DNA of 64,000 bases from Panagrolaimus kolymaensis. Its lineage: Eukaryota; Nematoda; Chromadorea; Rhabditida; Panagrolaimidae. Each line of letters begins with the position of its first letter. Position 1 is the stretch's first letter. The DNA lies in contig JAJQJQ010000036.1 of the NCBI GenBank assembly GCA_028622995.1, positions 806,001 to 870,000 on the forward strand, written 5' to 3'. A program made the position numbers and the translations under genes. Positions 33,127 through 45,718 of the stretch are shown here, piece after piece. Under the pieces are notes generated by a model. That model was not told the DNA's origin. It was given only the letters and a program-made list of their open reading frames with translations, and made no database searches.

Positions 33127-33791
33127 TTATGAACATCCACAACAGCTTTTGATAACATTCCAATAACCAACGGTTCCACTAACATTGCATCCATTGGGTC
33201 CACCATTATGAAGGCGGCTCATACGTTCGCAAGTTCCTTTTCCAGGGCATTTCGAAGCATAACGGGCAATATATTTATTTACGCATGTTACAGCACAATT
33301 ATAATCATCCGCGCATCGTTTCCATGCGGCATCAGTGCTTTCACCGGGTTTCTTTCCAGGTTGTCCGCAATCTTCATAATAAGGAAGTTTTATTTGGAAA
33401 TATCCGCATGAAAGTGAACCAACATCCATTCGGCAACCAATGGCCTATAAAAAAAAAATTTTTAGGGGTAAAATTCAAGATAAACAAAAAATTGTAAATG
33501 CTGTTATTAAAAAAAACAAATGACTGGGAATCTCATTACGAAAAAAATAAGAAACCTTTTAGTTGACTCGAGCGAGCAAACTATTTTATTTTGGAATTTT
33601 TTGCTTTATTGTAATTTTTGTTTTTAAGAAACATCAAAAAAATTACAGGCATTACTGCCGCGAAAAAACATAGATATTTTTAAAAATTTACTAACCTTAC
33701 AACCAGATTCATGTTGACAAATGCATGAAATGCAATCACCATTAGCTAAAGCAATAATAATAGCCGAAACAATAAGAACTTTAAGCATCAT
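33127..33791 (-). CDS. ilys: Invertebrate-type (destabilase-type) lysozyme
   Basis: Exons 33791-33696 and 33444-33127 give 137 residues. A signal peptide (MMLKVLIVSAIIIALANG) is followed directly by the i-type domain: CISCICQHESGCKAIGC, MDVGSLSCGYFQIK, YYEDCGQPGK, CADDYNCAVTCVNKYIARY, CERMSRLHNGGPNGC and a final CCGCS. The two catalytic residues of i-type lysozymes are present: Glu in CQHESGC and Asp in RMDVGS. The family cuts peptidoglycan beta-1,4 bonds and acts in gut digestion of bacteria and in innate defence. It is about the usual length (one domain, no extension). The intron is 251 nt and phase 0. Confidence 0.93.
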
Positions 33792-34438
33792 TGTTCTTCG
33801 TCTTTTTTAGAAAGCAACAGCAATAAACAACTTTTCAATATTCTTTCAAATACCTTTTATATACAAGAATCCTCAAAAATTAAGAGCAGCATGGGTTTTT
33901 TTTATTTTACTGATAACAAAACAAAAAATAGGGTAACAGAGAGAGAGAGAGGAGCTACAAATGATCAAAATACACTGAAAAAAAAAATGAGAGAGGTAAA
34001 TTCACTACTTTGGACAGCAAAAAAGCTTAATTTGCTTAGGTTTTTTATCAGTAAAAATGGAGAAATAAATTAGTCCAAAGATGTTTGAGTGGAGAGGTAT
34101 GTATCTATGTGCATTGAATACATTAGAAGCAGGATGCGGAAATGCAAAGTAGAAAACAAAAAAAAGACAGGAGAAAATGAAAGATAGCTGATATTTTTTT
34201 CTTCTTGATTTTTCTATAAGGTAATTAAAGAGAGCAAAAAAACAAAGAATGAGAAAGAAATTTTATTTTGTTCCTGAACTTTATAAAATAAAAAAAATGA
34301 AGGGAAAAAACAAAAAAATATATTTTAAACCTTTAATAAAAAAATTTCTTCCGCAAAAAAAAAAACACACACGCATTGATTATTTCTTAATTTACATATT
34401 TCTGACATAACATCAAATTTTATTTTAAATATATATAT
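33792..34438. other. Intergenic, with short GA repeat
   Basis: Between the 5' end of the lysozyme and the 3' end of the alpha-kinase gene, so the lysozyme promoter should be here. A run of GA dinucleotides is at about 33938-33952. No exon recognised. Confidence 0.4.
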
Positions 34439-37183
34439 CTATTTTAAAGGTAAAGATGGAATAGTTAAACCAAGTTTTTTACAATATGAATTGCAACGAT
34501 GTTGATTGAAAAAGTTTTGCATTCCCTTTTCACCGAAATTGGTTTTACCAAATCGTAAAACATTTTTGCAATGAATGGAAGGATCAGTTAAAACAAATTT
34601 TTTTGTAGCCATTATTGTTGTTGTTGCGCCATCTTTATTAATATTATTATCATTAATAATTCCTTGAAGATCAACAATCATCAAATATCCATTACTTTCC
34701 TGGAAAAAAAAAACTTTTATTTAGTGAAACGAAACAAAGCAAATTTGGAAAGTTAAAAACAAACGAACTTGGTAAGTAAAATGTGAAAAAGCTAATAACA
34801 TTTTAATTAAATTTAAATCAATTTCATTCATTTTTGCATTTTCTTCAGTCATAAAAAATGTTGCATTATTTGTGAATTTATAAAATACATCTTCATCGTG
34901 GAAACGATTTTCAACACACATATATCGAATTTTTTCATTCTTCTTTCCATCATTATTTGTTTCATCGATTTTTTCACGAATTCGAACGGTTTTAATTTTC
35001 AAAAAAGATATTTGAGTTGTTTCATTTTCATCATCGCCAAAAAATAAATTTTGTTGAATTTTTTTATTAAATTTTTGTGCAAAATATGAAGAAATTGTTG
35101 AAATTTCATTGGGGATTTTATAATTAATTGAAATATTATTTTCTTTATTTAAACTTAAATATTCTTTAAATACCACATTTTTAACTATTCCATTTTTAGT
35201 ATTTTTGTTTATTATCATTCCATAATAAGCTAATCTATTTCCGCCTTTTCCAAATGGATTAGGAGCTAATTTAATTTGATGATATTTAAATGGCATTGGA
35301 AGAGTGAATTCTCTATCAATTATATCATCCATAGAATCCATGAGTTTATAATTTAAAAATGATGCAGTAATTTCAGAAATATTTTTCCAATTTTTTGGTT
35401 CAATTTTATCTATTTTATAATTTCTTTCATTTTCATTTGCGGTGCTGTTATTCGAGGAAAATGATGACATTTTTGTTGTTGTTGCTGTTGCTGCGGCGAC
35501 GGAAATGATTGTTGAAACAATGGATTTGGAAATTGCAGATAAAATAAATTCAAAAATATTTTCAAAACTATTAATATTTTTTTCATAAGCATCAGAAGAA
35601 AATACTTGAATCATTTTATCAGTGGAATTAGAAATTTTTCCAAAAAAATATTGAATTCTTTTTTCAAGAATATATTGGGAAAAAAATTCACTATCATTTA
35701 TAAATCCATCAGCTGAATTTTCATTAGTAATATAAAAAATAATTTTAGTTGTTCCAAAATTTTCATTCCAATTAAGTTCTAAGAGAGCTTTTTTAAATCC
35801 ATCGACCAACAATACATCTTCACATGGATCCTTTGAATTTTTATTATTTAAGGATTTAAGATTTTCACAAAAAATTTTAAATTTTTTTACTGAACTATCA
35901 AAATTAAATATTTCATATTGAAATGAATTTCCATAATCTTGATATGCTACCATTGCTAATCGAACACTATCAGCCCATCCATATTGAGACATATTGGCTT
36001 GAGGTTGAATAATTTTATCTATGATATCATTAATATATTTTTTTATTTCTTCGATATGGGGTTTCATGCTTGCTGAAGCATTCATGACAAAACATAATTC
36101 TAAATTTCGAGCTTTAGATAACTCTTTTAAAGTTTTATCTATTTGTTTTTCTCGAATTTCCATTGCTTCCATCTTTCGTTTTTCCAACATAATTCCACAA
36201 ACATTTCGATTATATTCTTTTTTAATGGTTGAAAAAATATATCGACAAATGGCATTGTATTCTTCGGTTTTCCAATCCTCTAAAAAGATATGAGTGATAA
36301 TTTTTAATATGTTTTTATTTGTTTTACGAGGTTTTAAAGTATATAAGTACTTTTTAAAAAAAAATTTGAATTTTTAAATGAAAAAAAAAAGTTATTTACC
36401 TATTTTTTCTGGGGTTGGTTGATGACAGCATTGAGTAAAATGGCCTTGAAAATGGCAGTTATTACAATAAACATTTTTAGCTGGACATAAAAAAGAGCCA
36501 TCAACATGGGAGCTACCGCCACATTGTCCACAATAATCTTTTTTAATATTATTTTCTGCTGCATTTTTGAAAATACAATATTCTTCAAAATGTCCCATTT
36601 TCTTGCATATTGAACAAATGGAATTTTTAGCTGGGCAATTAACAAATTTATGAGAGGTATTACACTTTTTACATTTGCTTTTTAAAGGGGAATCATGGCC
36701 GTCGATGGTTGAAAGTGAATAATTTCTTTTATTAATCCATTTATCTGGAACCATTGCAGAAGAATCAGCTTTTCCACGTCCACCGATTTCATTTTTGGTG
36801 TTTTGTAATCGTCTTTCGGAATTTGAGATTGCCATATTTGATAATTTTAAATTTATACAAAGATGGGTAAAATGACCAAATTTTTCGCATTTATTACATT
36901 TTGAATTTTTTGCTTCACAATTTCCATATGCATGTTTTTTTCCGCAACATTTACAACCACCACCACCGCTGCTGCTTCGTGGTTTTTTATCATTGCTTGA
37001 ACAACTTTTTTGTGACGATAATGTTTGTGATTGTAGTGGTTCAGGAGGAGGAGATTTACAAAATTCTAAATAATGTCCAATTTTTTTACATAATTGACAA
37101 AAATAATCTTTTGCTGGACAATTTTCAAGTTTATGTGAATATGGTCCTCCACATCTTCCACAGCGTTCGTCATCTTCATCCAT
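34439..37183 (-). CDS. CCHC zinc-knuckle / vWA / alpha-kinase fusion protein
   Basis: Exons 37183-36400, 36279-34769 and 34699-34439 give 851 residues. Exon 1 (1-261) has eight zinc knuckles in four paired units, such as CQLCKKIGHYLEFC, CNKCEKFGHFTHLC, CSICKKMGHFEEYC and CNNCHFQGHFTQCC. Exon 2 starts EDWKTEEYNAICRYIF, then a charged helix and a vWA-like domain (LELCFVMNASASM from about 320). The alpha-kinase domain follows (from about 540): APNPFGKGGNRLAYYGM, VFKEY, FSHFTYQ-ESNGYLMIVDLQG across the last junction, LTDPSIHC, FGEKGMQNFFNQHRCN and YCKKLGL with the zinc ligands. Similar to VwkA/eEF2K-type Ser/Thr kinases. The first vWA Asp of DxSxS is Asn here. Phases at both junctions fit (ATA-G/AG), which supports one gene. 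The start could be further upstream. Confidence 0.78.
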
Positions 37184-38110
37184 ATTTTTTTTCTCACAAG
37201 AAAATCTTCCTAAAAAACAACAAAAGTAATAACTTAAAATTGTGGAGCTTTGATTAACTAAATTTAAAATAAAAAAATTAGAAAGTAAAAATCTTTGATG
37301 CACATAAAAAAAAGATTTTTTAAATGTATGCAAACAAAATAACATAGTTTTTTTTTATTAAACAAAAAGTGTGATGATGCTTGCTCTCTTCTTTACAACA
37401 TCGATATTCTAACAGAAAAAAAGAGAACGTTGTAAAAAAAAGAAAAAAATTCACAGAAATAATGAAAAGGAAAGAAAGAACATTAAAAAAAATTATAAAA
37501 CAAAAGAACACTTGATTTTTTTTAATGTATGTATTTCCTTTTTTTGAAGTGTAAAAAAATAAGCAATATAACAACGCCATTTTAACTTCGACGAAGCTAA
37601 TAAAAGCTTTTTTCTTTGTATCAGCAGCAAATAGCATCGAATGCTATCTTCTTTTTCTTTCTTTCACAGTTAGAGGTTTAAAAAAATGTGTGAATTCTTA
37701 TCATTGATTCGGTTAAATTAATTGTTTTGCATATACATATAAACTAATCACCAAATCATCAACAACGGCTTGAAACCTTTCTCACCAAATTAATTGCAAT
37801 TGGGTTAACGAAATATCCGACAACCCTTAATTTTTTCAAAAGTTGCAATTGAAAAATTAGTAGCATTAATGAAATTGCCAACTGCTTACAAGAAAAAATA
37901 TCACAAGAAACTTTATATGCTCCACTTTAACAACCACTTATGTAATTTACAGAACCATGAAAAAGCATACTACAACTTTGTATTTGTTACACATTTGTTC
38001 ATTCTTGAAATAAATCATTTATTCACACTTTTCATAACAAACAAAAAATCAACAATTATTAAACATAAATCTATTCCTAGTTGTCAGCTAAATATTAAAC
38101 AATAATGAGA
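37184..38110. other. Intergenic, no gene seen
   Basis: AT-rich spacer between the 5' end of the alpha-kinase gene and the 3' end of RMND1. An acceptor-like TTTTTTAG on the minus strand about 25 bases before the kinase ATG may be a trans-splice site. Other open frames here lack family features. Confidence 0.4.
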
Positions 38111-39463
38111 CTATTTTTCTTCTTCTCCATCAGCATTCTTCACAATATAAACTGGATGAGGCTTGTTGTCGAGAAAATGCAGAGTATCAAACACCACTTC
38201 AATTACAATCAAAACAATAATCAACCATTCGAGATAATTAGACTAAAAATTTGATCAAGTTAGTAACCGATTAATAAAAACTTTAAACTTACATGACGAT
38301 GACTTAGAGTGTTATCAATGTTGCTGACGAGACGTTCACAATAATCAAGCTTATCATTGAGAGCTTTCTTTCTGTTATGAACACTAAAATATCGAAGTAA
38401 TTTCTTGTAGTGTGCTTCCAAATCAGCATGTTCCCAATAAAAGTCATCGTTGAGTAATTCACAATCGAGATTCATTGAATGACGAAGAGTAGCAAATTCT
38501 CCACATTTTTGCAAAGCTTTCTTTTGACTCCATGAAATTTTTCCTCTAGATAGTTCCTGAAAGAGAACCATGGTTAAAACATGCACGATATGTAAGTAAT
38601 TGTATATTCCAAACCTTAGTAATAGCAGCAAGAGGTTCAGCATGTTCTTCAAGACATCGTTCCCAACAACCAAGTTTAACTGAAGCTGCCATACCATGTG
38701 AGAACGCAAATCGTTCAAGAATTGATTGCTTTTGATTGTGTTTGAATTCTTGAACATTCAGATAAATTGTATCACCTTTAACTCCAGAATTTCGATCATC
38801 TGTAAATTGATAGCCCATAGCTTCAACTTCTTCATTTTGAATGGAATTTGGAATAAGTTCTTCAGCAAATTCTGATAAGCAGTAACGAATGTCCATTAAC
38901 TAAAAGTATAGGTAAATATGTGGATAAACGACGATTTCAACAAGCAAATAAGCTTACTTCCATTTCATCAACATTCCATAAAACAATAACACCATCACTG
39001 AAAACAAAAAATTCTTGCATTTCATTGTTATTGATATTTTCAAGTTTTGGTACAACATGGATAGCTTCTTCACAATCTAAAAATGGAGATAGTTATATAT
39101 ACAATTCCATCAAATATGTTAACACGAATTTACCATTATCAACAAAAGTAATATTATATCTTTGATTGAGAGATGATTCAGCAATAGAAGTTAAGTTGAG
39201 GCTTTCGGCTAAAGCTATAGCTTTTACTTTTGGAAGTGTTGAATCCTCCTGAAAAAAATGTTTTCATTAAAAAAGAAATAAAGAAAATCACAAACTTTAT
39301 GATGATTACTAAGCAATGATGGACGCTTTCTTCTGAAATGAGATTTAAAGAATTTGTGCCAATTTAATTCTTTTGAAATATTTGATTGAAGTGGAATAGT
39401 TTTCAAATCATGTTGATATCTGACAGCCACTTTAAAAGCAGATTGTAAAGCAGCTTTTAACAT
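38111..39463 (-). CDS. RMND1: RMND1 homolog (DUF155), mitochondrial translation factor
   Basis: Exons 39463-39296, 39248-39134, 39076-38958, 38899-38615, 38556-38293 and 38242-38111 give 360 residues, all phases kept. The first about 55 residues are basic and non-acidic, as for a mitochondrial targeting peptide. The DUF155 domain follows: [79 protein letters not shown] and [14 protein letters not shown]. One membrane helix lies at about 320-340 ([15 protein letters not shown]), also as in RMND1, with a short charged tail. Human RMND1 is an inner-membrane protein needed for mitochondrial translation. A Met at 39520 is less likely because it breaks the targeting-peptide pattern. Confidence 0.92.
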
Positions 39464-40300
39464 TTTTTTAGAGTTGATGCAACAACGAAAAATGTTCTCA
39501 AAAAAAAAAGGTTGAAGCAAAGTTTATTGGCAAAATGTTTCCGAGAAACCCATTGAAGTTCCTCTCAAAAAATTATTTTGTTTACAAAACTTTGAGAAAA
39601 AGGTGTCATGAATTTGTTGATGGTTTTTTATAATAAAAAATAGCCAAATTTTATTATTTTTCATAAATATAATAATTATGGAAATTGACTAATTAAACAT
39701 AAGAGAATCGATTGGGAAAGAAATTAACAAATAAAAAATTTGGTCTGTCAACAGCCATTTTGAAATTCTCGAAGACTTACTTGGTTTTAAAAATTCAACG
39801 AGCAATCTTTCTCTGTTTTAATGTATGTTTTTTTGATGTTCAACGAAAAGGCCACTAATGAAGTTTCGTAATTGAACGCGTCAAAAAATCAGTTTTATGT
39901 ATACAACAAGCAACAAAGTTAAGCAGCTTCTTAAATTGTGTCATAAAGTTAGGTAATCGACGAAGAGTATTTCATCATCGATCATCAATCTCCAACGTAT
40001 TCAAACCTTTACGAAGGAGCTTAACTGATTATGGATTCAAGCATGTGTTTTAACTATGTTCGCAAACATCCTTACTAATTTAACTCGAGAAACCAAAAAA
40101 CTTAAATCGAATTAGACATCTTTCATCAAAAAGATTCTAAGTTTAAAAACAAAATTATAAAACTTTCTATAAATTCCATAAAGCAAAGATTCATTAAAAT
40201 GGCTAAAGTAAACAAACAAAAGATTTTATTCATAAATCAAAAAAACACGAACAATGAAAAAATTTAACAAAAACAAAGCAAACAATATATAAAAAACAAA
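39464..40300. other. Intergenic, no gene seen
   Basis: Between the RMND1 5' end and the 3' end of the coiled-coil gene. AT-rich; no exon, RNA gene or repeat recognised. Confidence 0.4.
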
Positions 40301-41451
40301 TTATTCGAATTTGACTTCAAGTTTACCAGGAGTAGGACAATCAGTAAGCAATTTTTGTTTGAGAATCACAAGTTCAGCTTTAATAACTTCTTCATTTTTA
40401 GCTTCTGAATCTGACCAAAATGAAAGTGTAAAATGAGTATTTGGATGGTTCTAAAAAAATAAAAACATTAAACAAAAATTGAAAAAAGAAGATATTACTC
40501 ACCTCCATAAAAACTAGGAAAGAATCTGCGTCAAAGTCTACATAATCAATCCAAGTTAACTTGAATATTTGAAGCATTTTAAATTTAACAAGTTTATTGA
40601 GAGTTTTAAACGATTCTTTGGTAAGTTCTACGTCCCTAAAACATAGATTAGAAAAATTAACGGAACATAGAAAAAACTTACATCTCTAATTTTTCAACAT
40701 TTGGCAACTTTTGAAGGATATTTTCAAACGTAATAAAAGCATTTTTGTCAACACTTGCATCAAAATATAGATTTTTGATTGTTCCAGAAGAAGCAAGCTT
40801 TTCATATTCATTTAAGGATAAAATTTGTTCAGCCACGTACAAATCAGTGAGGTTACAAAAATGGACTCTTTTGAGCAAATTCGAAATGATTTCATCATTT
40901 TCTTCAAAGCCAACGGGATCATCAGCTTCAAATGGATCAGCATCAAAAGTTGAGAGAAGACCGTCCAGAACAAGTTTCTTAGCAGGGCCAAAAATGACAC
41001 CATTGATATGCAAATATTCGGAATCAATCAAGAAAATTTGAATAGGTTCTTCATCTAAGTCCAAAGTTGAATAACCATGCCAGAGAATTCCTTCTTTCAA
41101 TTTAACAAGTTTCTTTAAAACAAGAGGTTCAAGAGACTTCTTTGCTTCTTCTTCAGCTTTTTGTTTTTGGATGATTTCTTTCAATTGAACATTTTCTGCT
41201 TCGATTTTAGCAGCATGATTTTGAACTTTTTGAAGTTTATGTTCCAAAATTCCCATCTAAAAAAGCACGTAAGATAACTAAACAAAAATCAAAAGTAAAC
41301 ATACATCTTTGAGTTTCTTTTCAAATTCTGATTTGAAGAAAGAAAGAAGCTCATCAGAAGCTGCTTTAGACATTGTTGATGGCGGAGTATTTTCTTGTTC
41401 ATCGATAGTCGATCGAAGGCTTTTACGATTTGGTTCACGAGAGTTATCCAT
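40301..41451 (-). CDS. Coiled-coil protein related to the F-box-like array family
   Basis: Exons 41451-41305, 41256-40682, 40635-40503 and 40450-40301 give 334 residues. Residues 1-48 are polar; about 50-85 form a charged coiled coil (HKLQKVQNHAAKIEAENVQL, KEIIQKQKAEEEAKK). The rest resembles the middle and end of the array proteins: LTDLYVAEQILSLNEYEKLA and SGTIKNLYFDASV correspond to LKTLYLSNQKLSYKEFIIL and SGTIKRLDFDNTIV of the 17917 gene, followed by LPNVEKLEM at the same kind of exon end. The F-box-like N-terminus is absent and the coiled coil takes its place. Splice phases are consistent. Function unknown; a binding or scaffold role is a guess. Confidence 0.72.
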
Positions 41452-42538
41452 GATTGTTAACAGCTCTGAAAATAAGAAATAAATGAATCGAAAACTTTAG
41501 GAAATATGCGCGGAAGTATATCACTATTAATAGCGGATATTGAATAACACTATAAAGGTTTTATTATAACTATTGTATGCTCAAAAGTATTTAGCAACAA
41601 AAAGTTATCAAAAAAAAGGAAAACACGAACAGCAAAATACTATTTTTATGCAAGTCTAAAAAGAAGCATCTACTATAATAATCCCTGTAAGAGTAAAACT
41701 TTCTTAAATTTTGTTTCCTTTTTAGACGATTTTTTGAAAGATGCGTGGAAACCGCAATTTTTTAACTTATTTCATTTTTCTTTAGTACTTTTAAACATTT
41801 TCATTTACTTTTAAAGCTGCCTGATTTTTTTTTGTATTGCTAACGCTCGATTCTTTTTTCATTAATAAAAACGCTTTATTTAGATTGAAATTAATTTTTT
41901 ATTTCATTTAGCAAATTTTGGAAAATTGAAACAAGGGAGTTTGAATTAAAAACTTTCTTTCTTTTCCAAGCTTTGTTAGAACTTCAAAATTTATATTCAA
42001 ACAAAAAAGCAGAAAAAAATTTTAAAGTTAGTTTCTGAAAATATTTTTGCAAAATCGTATAAAAATAAAATAAAAATTTTTGGATTCTTAAAACTTTTTA
42101 TTTACATAAAAAACCACGCAAAAAAACTTTCTTATTGCTTTTTTTAACAAAAATATAAAAATTCTCGGAAATATTTTTATTTTATTTTTATTTATTTTTT
42201 CTGTTCGTTTTAATTTAATCTTTTGAACCTATCATTAATTTTCAATTCGAAGTTTTACCGTACAAAATTAAAAAAAAAATCTTTTAAAAAACTCTTTATA
42301 AAAAACAGGTGCTTTTTCACAGAAATAAAAGCCATTATTAGTTTTTTTTTCCATTAAAAAAAATAACGGGAAGTTAGCTTTCTTTATAAGTTTACCACGC
42401 ACCAACTATCTAATTTACATATTTAAGTGCCATGTTTTAAAAACATTTTTTTATTTCTTATTTTTTAGTCATTCGTTTTTAAAGTTTTTTTCTTGAGTTA
42501 CCATAAGCCGCCAGCCTAGTCGCTGCTGAACATTAAAA
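41452..42538. other. Divergent intergenic region
   Basis: Between the starts of the coiled-coil gene (minus) and the receptor gene (plus); both promoters should be here. T-rich toward the receptor. No specific site recognised. Confidence 0.4.
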
Positions 42539-44273
42539 ATGATTTACCCGGGAGTCGAAGAATCGGAAGTAGAGTATTATAAAACTCCAGATTGTGATAC
42601 TCCAAATATAAATGGAAAAATTGGTGGATTTTCTTGTCAATATTATAAAATTTTAATATTCATTATGAATTTTAATTTGGGTTATATCTGTTTGGTTCTT
42701 CTTGGAATAATAATATTGATTTCAATTTTTGGTGGAATTAAAGAACATTATCGTTGGTTTATATTAAATCAAACATTTTGGGATTTATGGGTTTCATATA
42801 GTTTTATATGTGAAAATAATATATTGTCTTGGATTTATGATCAACCGTCATCATGTTTTTATAGGTAATAAAAAAATGTTAAACAAAATAAAATCAAAAA
42901 AGTTGGTTTTGTAATCTCTAATAATCACATTTTCTTTTTTAGCCCTGGTGATGAATATAATTTTTCATATGATACAAAGTTAATTGATGGAAAAAATCCA
43001 TTTATGTATTATTTAGGAAAATTTATTAATATTTGTGTTGAACAACATTCATATTCGTCTCTTTTGCTTCTTTCTTTTACTCGATTCTTATGTTTGTATT
43101 TTATGAATTTTTATGACAAACTTACACGGAAGCGAAGAATATATTATTTGATAATTATTTTTAATTTAATCTTTATTTTTACTATTCTCGCTCAACTTGG
43201 TACCGCAAATATTTTAGGTCGTTTTGGTACTTCATGGGAAGATGATTGTAAAAAAAAATATTGTAAAACTTTTAAAACATGTAAATGGAGTAAATATGAT
43301 AAATGCAAATTAGAATATGAAAAAAATTTTCAGGTAAGGTAAAGTTTATTATTTGTAGCAAAGGCAATCCAGGAATGTAAAAAAAAAGACTGACGCAATA
43401 ATCGTTCGTTAAAAAAAATTAAATTATTGACTTCTGAAAAAACTTAAAATACATACTTTAAATAAAAGTTCACGAGTGTGTCAAAAATTTATAAAATAAA
43501 TTACATAATTCTCTCATTTTTTGGCGGCTTTAAAACTCTATGATTTCTTTTGTTAATTTTTTTTCATTTTCGGAAATTGCTTTAGAAGTACCGAAGTAAA
43601 GCGAATTTTTTCCTCTTTTTTTGCTTTTTCAAAAGTTTTACGAAAGCTTTAGTAAAGTTTAAAAAAAAAAAAAATTTCATTAATTAATTTTTAGTACGAA
43701 CTTATTAACGTTTTCTACAGCATTTTTCGAGTTATATATTCTATTAAACCTTCTTTATCTTTAATTATTTCATGGTTTTTTGCATTTATGATTATTGCAA
43801 GAATATTTAAACAAATGAAATTTCAAATTAAACACAATAAACGAGATTTTATGAATTCTGCAAGAATTTCGCTAGTATTATTTTTACAAAGTTCTTTAAA
43901 TTTAATTATTTTATTTTTTGAATCTTCTCATAATATTTATTTTCAATTTTATTATTGGTTTTATACAGCTGATCCAAGCGAAAATGAATGCGGAGATATT
44001 GATTGCTCTTCGCCTGATTCAGGTTTAATGGATATTGAATGGCCTGCATGGTTGGATGACCGGGGAGGAATGAGTAATCCAATGTCAGTTCAAATGCTTC
44101 GACAAATTAGAGTTTTACTTGAATCCATTATAGTTTTATCTATTATGACGGGATATCGAGAAGCTATAATTAAATTCATTAAATTTTTATATTATGCTTT
44201 TAAAAATCCAAGAGAAACTTATAGGAAAGGTTTTTCAAATTTTTCAAGATCTAAAATTTCTTTTATTTCGTAA
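42539..44273 (+). CDS. Putative seven-helix receptor (nematode type)
   Basis: Exons 42539-42864, 42943-43333 and 43695-44273 give 431 residues, phases kept. Hydrophobic segments: ILIFIMNFNLGYICLVLL (TM1), WFILNQTFWDLWVSYSFI (TM2), YSSLLLLSFTRFLCLYF (TM3), IYYLIIIFNLIFIFTILA (TM4), PSLSLIISWFFAFMIIA (TM5), ISLVLFLQSSLNLIILFF (TM6) and LLESIIVLSIMTGY (TM7). TFTRF at the end of TM3 resembles the region after TM3 in nematode serpentine receptors. The loop after TM4 is Cys/Lys-rich (CKKKYCKTFKTCKWSKYDKC) and the loop before TM7 has two more Cys. A chemoreceptor is plausible but no subfamily is claimed. The 361-nt second intron holds nothing else. Confidence 0.65.
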
Positions 44274-45718
44274 CTTTTTTTTGTGATACATTCATTTTAT
44301 GTTTTTTATATAAATCGTTTTTATATCTTTGTTGTTTTCTGAAAAAGAAAAGCACTCGATTGATTTGGTTTAAAAGAAAATTTGAAATCTTTATGAAACT
44401 TGGTTAAATAGTAAAATATTTGTGAATGAGTAAAATATGTTCTTTAATTTTGGTTTATTTTTTTGGAATTAAAACATTTTAATATTTTTATTTATATTTC
44501 TTTTTTCTTGATAAAGTTGGGTCATTTTATCATCATTTATTTTATTAATTAATGGTGGAAGAATTTTCAACAGTAGTGCTGAAAATAATACTCTTTTTTC
44601 TTTATTTTTCTTTTCTTAAAACATGTTTTCAAAATTTGCTATAGTAAAAAAGATATTTACTATATCATTTAACATCTTCATTTTAATCAACCTTCTTCGA
44701 CAGGGATTTAAAAAAATCTTTTTTACAAAAAAGTAAAAAAAATGTTACTAATACTTAATTAAATATTCAGAAAATGAAAACACGAAAAATAAGTCTTTAA
44801 AAAAGTTAGAGAAAATAAATGAAATGGCGCATATGGCAAACGTCGTTCAACATATAAAAAATTATTGATGTTAGTTACATAAGAAATGTCATCGGATTCA
44901 TCCATATAAAAATAAAAGATGACAATAGTAACCATAGAAATTATTTTTCTATTTAAAAAAATAAAAGCGATGCTGTAATCAATGCCTTCACTTTTTTTTT
45001 TCTAGGTGTATTTGAAAAATAATTTTTTTTTCTAATTAATTTTAGTGAAATACGTTTAAAAAATTATTTATTTTATCAAAATTTTCCATCATATTTCGAA
45101 TTATAAATACCAATCTTTAAATCATTAAAAAAATAAATGTGGTGGAAAAACCTTTTTTCTAGTTTGACCTTTGCTTAATTTGAATTTTCAACAAAGCTTT
45201 ATTCAAACTTGTCTTATTTAACTCTTTTATTAAAGAAGGTTCTTTAAAAAATTTTTCACAAAAAACAAAAAAAATAAATATCAAAAAATTCAAAAAAAAA
45301 CTCCTCAAAAAATCCCAAATTTAACCAAATAGTAGAAAGCATGTCTCTTCAAAAAAATCTCAAATGCAGAAATGTCCTTGGAAACAGCAACAATTAAAAA
45401 ACACAATATCCAAGGCGCTCATCCTTCGCTTAAAAAATGCAATTCTTTCTGCCAAAACAAAAAACCCTTATTCAAAAAAAAGTGAAATTTTCGCTTTTTA
45501 AAAATCTCATCAAAGGTGTTCCAAGAAAGTGAAAATTAAAATAAATACAAAACTAGATGAAGAAAAAAAATTAAAGGCTTTCACAAAACTTCAAATTTTT
45601 TTATGCAAATTTTTTTTTTCCTTCACTGCAGTGCGCAGATTCTTCATATTCATTTCCCATCATTTTCTTCTTCTTTCTTTTTCTTTCCTTCTTCATTTCT
45701 TCTTCAAAAAAATCGAAA
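44274..45718. other. Intergenic, no gene seen
   Basis: About 1.4 kb of AT-rich sequence. No exon with coding character on either strand and no terminal repeats found. Confidence 0.4.

Noticed and set aside
33127..33497. Plus-strand open frames over the lysozyme
   Set aside because: Antisense shadows of the Cys-rich minus-strand exon.
34439..37183. Two separate genes (zinc-knuckle protein and kinase)
   Set aside because: The donor at 36399 and acceptor at 36280 join in phase without a stop, and no convincing ATG with its own promoter precedes the kinase exon; kept as one gene with moderate confidence.
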